Shown: piece by piece, positions 37,618 through 49,626 of the stretch
Layout of the letters: each line of letters starts with the position of its first letter
Position numbering within the stretch: position 1 is the first letter of the stretch
Origin: Paramecium octaurelia
Taxonomy: Eukaryota > Ciliophora > Oligohymenophorea > Peniculida > Parameciidae
Length of the DNA stretch: 64,000 nt
Assembly (NCBI GenBank): GCA_905182995.1
Contig: CAJJDP010000130.1
Coordinates: forward strand, 62,001-126,000
Direction of reading: 5' to 3'
The notes under the pieces: model-generated
Seen by the model: the letters and a program-made list of their open reading frames with translations, nothing else
Databases searched by the model: none
What the model was told of the DNA's origin: nothing
Position numbers and translations under genes: made by a program

Positions 37618-39445
37618 TCATTAATCAAGTGATTAAAAGGATTCCTGAAATGAAGTATTCTGCTTTTCATTTACTCTTTTCTATTTCCACTTATCAACTA
37701 AGTTATTAGATTATAGAAATTCTAATTTATTCTACAATAATTATAATATTATTATACCATGGACAACTTCTATTCATTCTAAAAATACTCCATTGATGCT
37801 TATTGTGGAGTTTACCAAACTCCCTAAGCTTGCTACTATTACGGAGCAATATTAGGTGATAAGTTCTCAGGATAAGGACTCCTAATCAAAAGAGGTGATA
37901 CTCCCACATTATAAGGATTATTACTATTATTATAAAGATACATAGCTTAGGCAGGAGTGTAAACCATAGGAGTTTGATTTATTTGCGGGAAAGGAGAAAT
38001 TAGGTTATAATTTTAGTGATAATTCATTAAATATTATCCCATTAACATTTAAACAGGAGTTTGTTAAATTTGTGGTTACACTTCCTCTTAATAATTTCTG
38101 AATCCTTAGTATAAGTATTGATTGGATTATTAGATTGGAGATTGTTAAATTTATTTAAATCCAAATTAATCGTTTTTTAATTCTTCTATTTTTTAAAAGG
38201 AAGGTTAGATGTTGTAATATAAAGTATTAGGAGTTGAGAGATCTTTTTTATTATTTTCATTTAATAATTACTATTAGAAATGTTACTGAATTTTCTGTTA
38301 TTGTTCAAATGTATATTATTACTATTGTGATTCTAATTAAACATCTTGTCTATTTTCTTCTATTTTAACTTTATTGCCTTGCTATTTTGATGTCATTTAT
38401 AAATCCTTGGATGACTTAACATTAACTTGCTGATCAATTTGTAATACATCTTTAATTGCCTTTCTTTTCTTTGTTTGGACTTCAGTTTGCTCAATTTTAT
38501 TAAGCTATTTTTGGTTTGTTTTAGATTTAACTTATCTCAAATAAGTCATTCTGATTTGGGACTCTACTTTTTGTGGTTCTTAGATTTATTATTGATCTTG
38601 TTTATTCAAATACTCCTTTATTGCTTCTAATTCTTCAATATCATCATCATCTTCATCTTTGTATATTTTTTGGATTAGACTCTTAAATCTATTTTAAAGA
38701 TATAAATAATGACCTGTTTTTGACTTGATTTTCTGTTCTTCCATCCAAAAGACTAGAAATGAGTGACCATCTCTTTCCATTCTTAACGACCATGTTCAAT
38801 AATTGAAGATCTTCTTATTGGCTCCAATTAGTTCTATTGATTTGATTAATTTTAGATACTTTTTCAGTTTTGGGTTTAAATAATTCATCCATCTCTCTCT
38901 GACCTATTTTGGGGTTCTGATGTATTGTCCATTGTTTTAATTATACAATTCAAGAGCGATATGTGTCCAAATATGTTTTTCATCCTATTCACTTTATTAC
39001 GAATACGAATATTGAATACTTCATAAGCGATCGTATGATTTCATCCTCTTCTGGATCCCAATTAATACTCTTAGAAACTGGATTAATAAGAGTTATCCAT
39101 CTTTATTTAAGAGTGACTTCATCTATTTTTAGAATATTTGACAATTATCCCCATTCTTCTAGAGTAGGGTTGATAGTCTTCTTATTTTTCAATTAAAAGA
39201 ATTTGCCCAATATCCAAATGAACATCATCTTGCATTATTTGTCCCATTTACGCTTGATGCTTGCTTTTTCTTCAGACAGTAATCTATAATGGTTTCATAA
39301 TAATAATATACTTTTGTGCAATTGAATCAAAATGTTTACTGTTAGGATTGATGAAGTTTTCTTTAATTTTGAATTGATTACGAAATGGAAAGGAAAGCTC
39401 TGAATTTTTAAGAGAACCCAATTCTTGTAAAAATCCATTAAACAT
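37618..39445 (-). CDS. three-repeat Myb/SANT DNA-binding protein
   Basis: 564 aa after five introns at 39284-39311, 38992-39019 (AAG), 38834-38859, 38689-38713 (5' GTC) and 37732-37757. Three SANT-like repeats fill residues 90-280: LKQRWITLINPVSKSINWDP with EEDEIIRSL, HIWTHIALELY...PKQVRERWMNYLNPKLKK, and TNWSQQEDLQLLNMVVKNGK with RWSLISSLLDGRTENQVKNR. The last repeat is a textbook R3 with its recognition helix. The C-terminal half is Gln/Asn/Pro-rich low-complexity sequence, as in transcription activators. A nuclear transcription factor, or a CDC5/SNAPc-like Myb; CDC5 has two repeats, so a regulator is more likely. Confidence 0.88.
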
Positions 39446-40029
39446 TAATTAAGTATAATTTATACTATAAAAAAAGATAAAAAAATAATTAAATCTAGGG
39501 AATGTGCAACTTATCATTTCAAAACAGTATTAACACAACAATGTCCTATTCAGTTTTACATTTTAATAGGTATTAATCCTCAAAATGGATTCAATAATTT
39601 CGATCTCAAAATATGAGAATCTACTCTTATGAGTTGAATAGAGATTGAGAAATTAATGTCTGGATTGTTTCTTATTTGATGAAGTGATTTTTAATGATAA
39701 ATAAAATATTGGATGATGAATAGAATAGAAAAAAACAACCAACTCATTTGATTGGAAATCATAGTCAAAGAGATTGGTTTGTTAGTCTAATTGAATTAGG
39801 TACAAAGATTTAGTATGAATTCTAAGTTATTTAGCAGAGGAGAACGATGTCAGTTAACATTTTTTGGCTTCATCACTATATCGGTATTTGATGAATTTGA
39901 TCAGAAGAAAGGAAAATTCTTTCAGATAATCATAATGAAAATGGAGATGTAGATTATTAATTCATTTTAATGACTTTGATACTAATATAAATGTGAATTG
40001 AAAAACCAAAATTATTAATTAATTTAAAC
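39446..40029 (+). pseudogene. possible decayed gene
   Basis: Fragments with coding character occur in different plus-strand frames: a 48-aa piece from ATG 39505 (MCNLSFQNSINTTMSYSVLH), QRDWFVSLIELGTKIQYEFQ near 39770, and ISVFDEFDQKKGKFFQ near 39890. In-frame TGAs and frame changes separate them and I find no canonical introns that join them. Either a decayed gene or spacer with chance frames. No intact CDS is called. Confidence 0.3.
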
Positions 40030-40653
40030 ATGCTTTATAAACCTATGCCATATCCTGAGTCGAGAGCTCTGGATAGGAATACACTACAACAACAACCGAA
40101 ATCTCATTTATTGCCTGAAATCCAAATGAACTAACAATTTAAATCACTCCAAAATATACCACATTCAAGTAGAGTGAACGATGGATTATTGTCTTATAGA
40201 AATAGTCTATTTGATTAAATTTAAGAACCTCTGACTTAGAGATCAACGTACAATTCCATCATCAAGAATAAGAAATTCTCTTTGAACCAAGAACAATAAA
40301 GTTAAAAAAAAGGACTATTAGTCAAATTTGAAGATATGGGAATCTAAAATAATTAACCAAAAAGTATTTTGAAAAGGAAAAATTCGAACAGTAGTCAACA
40401 CTCAGATGTTTTAGATTTCTTCGAATTAGTGGAAGAATAAGCTTTACCTGTACGGAATAAGAAGCATATTCTTCTTGAACCTTTACAATCTACTCCTTCT
40501 CCACAAATGGCGAATGCTATTTCACCCAAAAGAGTCTCCTTCAATAAATAAATCTAAATAAAATTGATCAGTGATGATTATACTGAATCTAATGAAAAAA
40601 GAATTTAAAGTAGACACCATTTGCGAAGATAGATGACAGACTTCATAAATTGA
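40030..40653 (+). CDS. candidate PP1 regulator (SILK + RVxF motifs)
   Basis: 207 aa, one exon, predicted largely disordered (Ser, Asn, Gln, Lys, Pro). Two classical protein phosphatase 1 docking motifs occur in the canonical order: SILK in QPKSILKRKNSNSS (about residue 115) and RVSF in SPKRVSFNKQIQ (about residue 170). An RxxS phospho-site context overlaps each. Known PP1 partners such as inhibitor-2 and Wapl-type proteins use this SILK-then-RVxF order. The function is inferred from motifs only. It lies 41 bp upstream of an SCP-type phosphatase gene. Confidence 0.7.
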
Positions 40654-40694
40654 TAACATTCATATAAAATTTATATTTAAATATATATATTATA

Positions 40695-41742
40695 ATGTCA
40701 AACAATTAAATCATATACTAATAGTAAGAAGAACAAAGATCTCTCTTTTCTCAATTGTGTGCTTGTTTGCAAATATTTAAAGGCAAAAAGAAACGAGGAA
40801 CACAAAATCAATATCATGCAGAAATTGACACACCCAAATCATCCTTTATTGTATTAATAAACAATTAATTCTCAGTTTGGATAAAAGAAAACTATTGTCT
40901 TGGATTTAGATGAAACATTAGTGCACAGTCAATTTCAGCCAATGGATTATTGCGATCTTTGCTTAGATGTACAATTCTACTCTTACATAAGATTGTCGTT
41001 TAATCATAAAATTTCAAAGTTTATGTGCTTGTCCGACCTGGTGCTAAACAGTTTATTGATGAACTAAGCAATTTCTATGACATTATCTTATGGACTGCAA
41101 GTCTCAAGGAATATGCTCAGCCTGTTATGGACTTTGTTGATCCAAACAAAAAGGCCATCGACAGATTATTTAGAGAAAGTTGCACCATTATCAAAGGTGG
41201 TTTGACTAAGGATCTGAGTATATTGGGTAGAGATTTGAAAGATATTATCATTGTTGATGTAAGTATACCTTAATTTCATATTAAGAATTCAATCCTATCA
41301 TTCACATTGAATCCAGACAATGGTTTCAAAGTCAGGGACTTCTTCTATGATAAATCAGATAGAGAACTTGAGTTCATTCTCCCATTTTTGGTCTGGATCT
41401 CATAAGTAATCTTAATTAAAATTAAATAAGCTTCCTGATGTGAGACCAGTGGCTATATAATATCAGTAATTTATAAATTCATCTCCTGAATAGTTAAATC
41501 AACGAAGGAATGGCAGCATTGTGCCACTTGATCAACAAAAGTTTTCAAGTCTCTCCAGATCTTTCACTATTCAAAGGGAAAAACTCAAGAAACCTTCCGT
41601 AATTAGAACTTTAACACTATCTCAAAATGACGAAGAGGAATTTGATGAAATTGCAATCAAAAAACAAATCAAATCAGGAGTCATCTCAAAATAGGATCAA
41701 GCCAATGAAAGCGAAAAGGAGACATTTGAAATTGGCAATTGA
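40695..41742 (+). CDS. SCP/FCP1-like (NIF) phosphatase
   Basis: 315 aa after introns 40851-40875 (CAG), 40969-40991, 41259-41285 and 41406-41430 (all three AAG). The HAD-type phosphatase domain spans about residues 60-225: VLDLDETLVHS (DxDxT nucleophile), VYVLVRPGAKQFIDEL, ILWTASLKEYAQPVMD, LGRDLKDIIIVDNS (acidic motif III) and LNPDNGFKV. A basic, Ser-rich tail follows (RSFTIQREKLKKPSVIRTLT). Relatives dephosphorylate Ser of the RNA polymerase II tail or other phosphoproteins. The N-terminus has CACLQ and a basic KKKR stretch, possibly a localisation signal. Confidence 0.93.
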
Positions 41743-41806
41743 TTATTATAAATGTCTTATATTATTATATAATTATATTAATAATAAAATAATACAATTT
41801 GCAAAT

Positions 41807-44737
41807 ATGCATTAAATAACCACTCTTGAAACTGACACTCCCAAAAAATTGGTACTAAATCTCTTATATTTTGGTAGAATAAATTTTCTGTGAGATCATT
41901 GGCCTTACCCAGAATAACCTTGGTTGGTTTTGAAAAATCACCTTATCATAGTGGAATTCATGAACACTCTAGTAATGTCCCTAAACGTTATAACAGATAG
42001 TATTATAAGATCCAGCAATCTGCCAAGGAACGAGATCTGATTAGCGATGTTAACTGAATTGGTTATTGTTTAGAAAGATGTATATGCCACGCTTTCAAAT
42101 AATCATGAAGAACCTTACCTAGACCGTAAGCCTAAAGACCTTGTTGGAGATGACGCCTATAAATCTTACTATCACACTTTCAAAAATATCAAGCGAATTC
42201 TAGAATAGAATCAATTTGAGAATATCACAAGTAGTTCTTGCTAGAATGTATTTAGATTCCGTTTAAACTAATCTAATCCAAAGAGCAGAAAAACTTAAAA
42301 TATTACCTTGTAAAATGGGCCTCATCAAACTCAAAGGAGATAAGAATTCCATCGCAATTTAAAACCAGAAATTTGGAGACAAATATGTAGAAGTGTTGTC
42401 AGAAGGACTGAGAACATTGCCAACTATCCAGGATTTCAATTTTAATCGCAATAGAATCAAAGAACATGGAGCTTCGTAGTTGTTTCCACTAATCAGCAAA
42501 CAAGCTAGAATAATTGAGTTTCAAACTAATTCCATCGGATAGAAGGGTCTTGAACCAATTCTATAATGTTTGCCATTGTAGACATGCAAGTAAATTTGAA
42601 TTGCAATCTCAAGGATCTAGATTCTCAATTTAGAAGATAATTAATTAGGAGACACATTAATTTCAGACTTGTGTAAGGCCATGAGTAAGAATCCATCTGT
42701 AGAAATGCTCAATATATCAAAGAATAATATTACAAATGCTGCATATTTATCGATAAAGTCTATGATTGAATAAAATGACACTCTACTAGAATTATATCTG
42801 AGATGGAATTCAATCAAAGGATCTGGAGGTCTTGAAATATTCAAGGTTCTTCAAACCAATAAAAATATTAAGGTTCTAGACTTCTCTTATAATTTACTTG
42901 GAGCTGGAAATGTCATTATAACAGCTCTTAAAGACTTTATAATTGAAAATAAGACCGTATAACATTTAGATTTGTCTGCAAATGGATTCACATACCAAGA
43001 TTGCCTTTAAATTTCAGAAGCCTTAAAGTCCAATCACTCTATTTATGGATTCCACTTTAGAGGCAATTTTGGTTATGTGGATTCAAAAGGATTTCTAATT
43101 ATAGACAACAATATGAAAAATTACAATTCTATCCATGTAGATCAAAGAATCAAAGGAGTATCTCCAAATCCAAAACCATACGAACACTCTTCTCATTTTG
43201 AGAAATTAAAAGATGTTTGCTGGATTTGTGATGAATGGTAAATGAGTACTTTTGAGTGGATTCCCAGTATTTTTAATTAATTATTATATAGATCAAAGCG
43301 GAGCATGTTCTGAAGAACCCATATTTATACATTTTGATTATGAAGGTTATGAGCCTATATTTTTAGGGAAACCTGATTCAAATGGTAATTTTAAGACTCA
43401 TCGAATGATTCCAACTGGAGATATAGAGTATTTCTACACTGCTAATTCCATTTAAATAGCCAGTCAAACTGCCCCAATTAAATAACATATAGAGAAATTC
43501 AGAACCAAAGTTACAATAGCTGATCAAGTTATTAATGTGTTGATAGATGAAACTAACCTCGAAAAGTTCTCTAAATCAAAACCAGTCATCGAAGATTGGT
43601 ATCCTACATATGATGTTTTACCAAGAACCCAGGATCCAATCTATATTCCAGCTAAAAGAAAGAAGCAAAAGAGAATTTGGACTTATCCCATCTCAATTTG
43701 GGCTCCTAAGTATAAATTTGATACTGAAGAATTACTGAGGAAATGCTTTGAAAGAGATTGGGCTTGTTGTAAGATAACGAAGTTTGTAAAGAAGTAGGAG
43801 GAATAGGATCAAGTGAAGGAAATGTTATGGCAAGCGTATAAGCCAATGAGAGAGACTTATCGATTTTATGCTAGTGTTAATCCTACTGGCGATGTGTTTT
43901 CAATGTCAGTGAATCCAACTTCTGATTTTGTGAATTAATGTTAGTTGATAGATGGAAAACAATTGAAATTGGCTGATGTGGATCTGAAATTTATAGCAAC
44001 TTGCAGTGCTTCATCTATAGATTGGAAGGGGAACTACAGAAACCCTGAAAGATCTTTAGTGAGATACCAGATGATGGAATTCTTAGTTAGATTGTCAGAT
44101 GATAAATATGTGAGATTCAATCCTTAGATCAATATTGTTTAGGCCACTAGAATGATTTTGGATTAGTGTATGCCTCATTTGTCTTAATATGATTGTCATA
44201 AATGGAGAGCTGAGCGCTACTTTGTTGAGTAATGTGATGATGTTTGTAAGAAGTACAAATGGGTTATCGATTATGTTTACATGAGGAATTCATAAAAGAA
44301 GGTGAAGCCAGGTCAACCCCCTTTTATGTGTTTGGATGAATTGAAAGACATTTGTAATAAAGCCAATCTGTATGATGAGAATTTTGTGGAAAGAGATGTA
44401 AATTTGGCTTTTAATTTATCCATGTTGACGCAAGTTGATGAATTGGAAAGCGATAGGTTGTTCTAAATGCAATGGATTGAATTTATGGAGGCTGTTGCTA
44501 GGATTTCTGAAAAGTATTCTCCAATTGCAATTGGGAAGAAAGATGAAGTAAATTTAAGTTTATAAAGTTTAGAAAGAGTGGAATTATGAATTAAGATTTT
44601 AATAGCCTTTATATTATAAACTCGAGGCCTTTATGGTTCATTTAATTAATACTTTGGTTGATGATGAGACTAAAAAGAATTGGAAGTAGCCGACCATTTC
44701 TATGTTTGACGAAGTTGAAGAAGATGAATATTATTGA
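41807..44737 (+). CDS. large leucine-rich-repeat protein
   Basis: About 930 aa. Introns 41852-41877, 42049-42073 (5' GTT), 42590-42613 (AAG), 43267-43291 and 44548-44572. RNI-type LRRs of about 28 residues lie in the first 480 aa (VEVLSEGLRTLPTIQDFNFN, NRIKEHGASQLFPL; VLDFSYNLLGAGN; HLDLSANGFTYQDC). The remaining 450 aa form a conserved-looking globular part with many Trp/Tyr/Cys and an end QMQWIEFMEAVARISEKYSP seen in ciliary LRR/EF-hand proteins; ciliary placement is inference. One frame change near 42230 is unexplained (spliced length leaves remainder 1), so an intron is missed or a base is wrong. Confidence 0.78.
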
Positions 44738-44824
44738 AATATGTAATGTTACATTTACGTGCGTATTATTTATAATAATTACATAATAAGTGCATCATAA
44801 AAAGAGTTAATTATAAAAAATACA

Positions 44825-46855
44825 ATGTTAGAAGCTGAAAGAAAATAGGGTCAATTCCCATTATTGGAGATGTCACATTTACTATATGGAGGCAAAGACC
44901 AATTTGATAAATTTCTTGAGAGATAAAGTTTCTTTGATAATCATCCTATGTTCAAGGTTAATCATGATTTCTACAATAAGTCAAGATAGGATCAAGTTTA
45001 TATTTTAATATATAACTAAGATTCTTTTGAATGCTGAAAGAACAGTTGAAGCAATGAAGAAATTATCATTGGCTGATCCCAATTACTACACTCCAAATGT
45101 CTTGTGTCCTTAGGGTATATTCATATCCACAGTCCATTTTGCCATGGTCATACCTGCATTCTAAGTCCTGGCATCAGACGACTAGATTTCTAAATGGATG
45201 ACTTCATTAAAGAATTTTAGTGCATTCGGATGTTATGCCTAAACTGAATTGGGTCATGGATCTGACGTATAGAACTTAAAGACTGTAGCTGTATTCGATA
45301 AACAAACATCGGAATTCGTGATTCACACTCCAAATATAGAAGCCACTAAATGTATTTCTAAGTTATTATGACTTAGTTTGGCCAGGAGAATTGGGATTGT
45401 ACTGTGAGTTTGCCTTGGTATTTGCTCAGTTGTAAGTCGACGGCAAAGGATATGGAGTACATCCCTTTTGGATTAGAATTAGAGATAAGGAGACTCACAA
45501 ACCATTATCAGGGATTGAAATTGGAGATATTGGTCCAAAAATGGGTTATGCAGTTAAAGATAATGGATTCATGAGTTTTGATCATTATAGAGCTCCTTTG
45601 GACAGTTTATTAAACAGATACATAAAAGTGAGCAAAGACGGAAAAGTAGAGAGACAAGGTAATCCAAAAGTAGGATATGGAAGTATGATGTACATGAGAA
45701 ACATTCTTTGTGATTAATATACTAAGTTTGGTGGTAGAGCTTTGGCAATCGCTGTTCGTTATTCTTTATACAGAAAATAATTTAAAGATGATAATAAATA
45801 GGAGATTAGAATCTTAGATTATTAATGTTAATAACAAAAGTTATTCCCATTATTGGCTGAATTCTACGCTTGTGTTTTTGGAAGTGTAAAAATAAAGGAA
45901 TTAGTAAATGAGAATTTCAATAGAATTTCTTAAAAAAATGATTTCAGTTTACTTGGATTGACTCATGCTGTGTTAAGTGGAGCCAAGGCCAATTATACAT
46001 ATTTCGTATCAAATTGTGCAGAGTGGTGTAGATTGAGTTGCGGAGGACATGGATTTGCTCATTATTCTGGATTGCCAGTCATTTTCTTTGAAATGTCTCC
46101 AAATGTATTACTTATTATTAATTACAATTAGATTACTTTAGAAGGAGAAAACACCATCTTGAATTTATAATTAGCTAGATACTTACTTAAATAATTGTAA
46201 CACGTGGTCTAAAAACCAAGTGCAGTCCCTGAATTTTTCAAGTTCTTATCATTAGAAACAGCCAAAGTAGATGATGTCACAACAATTGAAAGTTTGATTA
46301 CCCTCTTAGGTTTGAATTGTGCCAATCTAACAAAATATGCAGCCTAAAAGTTAATGTCTCATCCTGACATGAAAGAGAGTTGGGACACTAAATCTGGCAT
46401 AGCCTTAGCCAAAGCTGCATCTACATTCATTCCTTACTTCAATATGCTTTGTTTCTTAGATACTATTAATAACAAAGCGAAAGAAACCAAGGAAATTCTA
46501 ACAGTTTTAGCTAGAATATATGGTATCACTATGTTATTGAATAACATGCAAGGATTATTATTAAGTAATATGATATATCTAAGAAATAGAAAATTAACTA
46601 AGCAGTCAATAAATAAAAGCACTCTAAGATACCAGGGAATCATTATACCCAATCATAAGAGTAAATGCCTTATGCTTAGTGGAAGCACAAGGATTGTCTG
46701 ATAACTCACTGTAAAGTTTGATAGCTCCAAGGGAAGGCGATGTTTATATGAACATGTACAACTTTGCTTCAAAAGAAAATTCATTAAATAAATAACAAGT
46801 GCACAATGGCATCAATTACATTCAAAAAATGAGAGAAGTGAATGCTAAATTATGA
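44825..46855 (+). CDS. acyl-CoA oxidase (peroxisomal)
   Basis: 642 aa after introns 44996-45020 (5' GTT, AAG), 45352-45376, 46105-46131 and 46565-46589. ACOX landmarks: FGCYAQTELGHGSDVQNLKT (FAD/substrate loop), EATKFWPGELG, a central FAD domain GVHPFWIRIRDKETHKPLSG, GPKMGYAVKDNGFM, RAPLDSLLNRY and CGGHGFAHYSGLP with the catalytic region. It catalyses the first oxidation of peroxisomal fatty-acid beta-oxidation, passing electrons to O2. The C-terminus is VNAKL; AKL is a PTS1-like tripeptide (S/A-K-L), supporting peroxisomal import. Its stop is 12 bp from the convergent PP2C stop. Confidence 0.95.
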
Positions 46856-46867
46856 TTTCTAACATTA

Positions 46868-48201
46868 TCACAATTCATATTAAAAGAAAATAACAATTGC
46901 AGTAATGTCATCTATCCCTTCACTATGAGCTTTCCATCCAGCCACTGATTCCTGAACTATCTTCTAACATGCTCCCTAAGCATCATTCTTCTGATAAAAC
47001 GGATATACCATATCAGCGATCTAGATTATTTAAACTCATAATACACTCTAATTATCCAAAAACTCCCATATTCCATCAGATCCTAATACTATAAAGATAT
47101 CCTCCTTATTGTCAATCTCTACTGATTTGACATCAGGTGTTTGAGACACTCCTATAGCTGCAGCAACAGTATCTCCCAAACTCCTGCTCATTGCCAATCC
47201 AGGGAATTATGCTCCTCTGGCCCATACTCTAGATGGTCCTATAGGTGCCCCATTAGGTAAATGATATGTATCAACTACTCCTCCATTCTACTCTATTCTC
47301 ATTCTTTCATTCTCCAAATGTGGTTTATGATCTATTGACAATTCAACTACAATTAAATTATTGGTATTGCTGTTTCTTTTGACTAGTATTGCTCTGCTAT
47401 CTCCTACCCATGCACAATGAATAGTATTTTCTCTTATCAGTATTACTGTCAAAGTAGTCCCTGAAAATTGACAGCCAAATTCTGTCTAAAATTTCATCTT
47501 CTGATGCATCTCAAAGAACACCTTCTGAAAATCAAATACCTTATAAAATTTAGTTAAATTATCTACATACATAACATTTTTATACATTTTAACAACTCTT
47601 TAATAAACGAACTCACATATTCACCATCCATCCCATGACCATCCATCACTGCAAAACCATAATTATTATCATCCAATTGTAAACATAACTCTCGATCTTA
47701 ATTCGTTTTCTCTTAAATTCCATCAAACCCTGCTCTGGATTAACTACAATGAATAATCTTCATTTTATTCTTTCCTTATTATTAGATGGGCTAATTCTCC
47801 TCTCTTTAACTCTTAATTGGAAGAGTCTGAGTCAATGAACTCTACTATCCTTGTAGTTGTTATTTAGTTTTAGAATCTAATATAAGTCTATTTTTTAAAA
47901 GAGGTGGCTTTTTTGTTAAATCAGCCCCTGATGTTGATTTTTCCATCTACTTCTAATAGCCTTTTAAATCTGGCAACTTAATGGTCAATCTTTGGGCAGG
48001 AACACTCTAGATCAAATTAGATTAAGGTTTTAAGCTATTCTGATTTTAATCTTCAACTGTAGATTATTGTACTCTTGATTCACTTCTGTCTCTTTTCTAT
48101 GTAAAATGATAATTAGGCTTAGCAACTGGCTATTCTTTTCTATTTTCTGAAGAAGATCGATTTATTATAGGTTTGAGTTGTTATCCAAATTTTTAGAACA
48201 T
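46868..48201 (-). CDS. PP2C-type protein phosphatase
   Basis: 428 aa after introns 47563-47585 and 47021-47044 (TAG). About 150 N-terminal residues are basic, Gln/Ser-rich and disordered. The PPM/PP2C domain follows: SRAGFDGIQEKTNQDRELC, VMDGHGMDG (metal-binding DGH), FSGTTLTVILI, CAWVGDSRAILV, DHKPHLENERMRI, GLAMSRSLGD, LGSDGIWEFLD and DDITAIVIFF. All the metal-binding aspartates are present, so it should be an active Mn/Mg-dependent Ser/Thr phosphatase. The start lies 22 bp downstream of the YjeF-like gene stop on the same strand. Confidence 0.95.
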
Positions 48202-48223
48202 GACAAATTAATTTATATAAAAT

Positions 48224-49036
48224 TCACTTTTAAAGTAAATGGAAACTATCTTCAATTTTGTACTTAGGCAACACATAATTAAAAGTATTTGCTTAAGGAA
48301 TGAACCTACCTCCTATGGCGTGTTATCCTTCGAATTCCTTTATGGCCTTCAAAGGCAATCCCAAAGAGATCACAAACTGTGGCACATACACATTATACAG
48401 ATTTCCATTGTCAGTATGCCATCCGACTGGCAGATTGATTGCCAGCACTTTTTTGTTTACTTCTGAAAAGGCATGCATAAATTCTCTCACTGGAGTCTTT
48501 GGTTATTCAATTGAACTAAGTGTGATGGCATCTACGACCAGATCATAATCGTTCAACCAATTTGCTAGAATATTCTTGGTCATTTAAACATTTAATTGTT
48601 CTTATAGATTTTGCAGAATGTCAAAATGCAATGTAGCTGAATGCGATTTGCATTGCATTGCCAATCTACTTCTCAGGGGATCATTAGGGTATAACAATAC
48701 AACATCGACTTCTACTTTTCTCTAAGCCAAATATCGTGCAGCTGCCAATCCAAAATATCCGTTTTGATATGAGGATCCTGAGAAATCCTGCCCAATAATA
48801 AAAATAACTCTCTTAAGAGGCACATCTATCCTTGATAAATAGAGGATGTATTCTGCAACACTCTAACCTCCAATTTCTGCCAATTAAGCTTTAGTATATC
48901 CGTATTCTTTTCCCATCAATGATCCCATTAAATGTTGAAACTCGCTACCTTTTAAATATGATAATGTAGGGGCAGGCAAAGATGCTTGTTCTTGAGCCAA
49001 TAGAGGGTTAAGCAAAGTTAGAAAAAATATTAACAT
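48224..49036 (-). CDS. secretory YjeF_N-like protein (NADHX epimerase fold)
   Basis: 270 aa, one exon. Signal peptide MLIFFLTLLNPLLAQE, then the YjeF_N fold: an N-terminal helix region (YTKAQLAEIGGQSVAEYIL), VIFIIGQDFSGSSYQNGYFG with LAAARYLAQRKVEVDVVLLY, DYDLVVDAITLS, VLAINLPVGWH and AIGGRFIPQ at the end. Cytosolic or mitochondrial NAD(P)HX epimerases carry GPGNNGGDG where this protein has GQDFSGSSYQNGYFG, so the phosphate-binding loop is altered, while an Asp equivalent to the catalytic one (DYDLVVDA) is kept. Secretion plus loop change suggests a diverged or non-catalytic role. Confidence 0.82.
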
Positions 49037-49626
49037 TTGTTAATATTTAATTAATAAAAATTGAAGAAAAGGTATGAATTGAAATAATTTTAAATCCAGT
49101 GTTAGTGGATAAAATAAGATATACTTATAATAAAAATGATGTTTGAATCTCCATGATTGTATAGCTAAAAATGAGAAGATAAGAGTAAACAACAGACTTT
49201 AATTTTGAGAGATCAATTAAAGCTATGATATTATAACTTTTGCTGTTGAGACATAAAAAAAATTTAAGTTTTTATGAGAACTAAAAAATATGTCAAAATA
49301 TTAGTGGCATCTTTGATGTAACTATGCATTAACCTTATTAATTTAATGTAATTAAAAATATGATTATACTACATTTATAATTGAATCAATATCAGATGAA
49401 CCAATTGCTTGGGAAATCTTGAAAAAGTGAAATTATTCCATTCATCTAGTCTGATTATTGTTTTTCAAATGTAGATCAAATAATTAAGATTTAAATCAAT
49501 AATAAACTATATCACAAGAATACTCAGCTTAATTTGAGTCATCTTATTATCTAATATTTTGACATTATGAATTCTATACAATTATATATAATCCAAAGTT
49601 AAAAAAGTGTTTATTATTAAATAAAA
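49037..49626. other. intergenic region with one short ORF
   Basis: 590 bp between divergent genes. The only notable frame is 49171-49422 (+), 83 aa (MRRQEQTTDFNFERSIKAMI...), without similarity I can recognise. It could be a small gene or chance; nothing else supports it. The rest is AT-rich spacer. Confidence 0.3.

Noticed and set aside
37618-39445. CDC5-type splicing factor
   Set aside because: CDC5 has two Myb repeats followed by its own conserved region; here three SANT-like repeats are visible and the tail is low-complexity.
43945-44127. Separate 60-codon gene in the LRR region
   Set aside because: It lies in the frame of the LRR gene and is simply one of its exons read as an isolated ORF between TAA/TAG codons.
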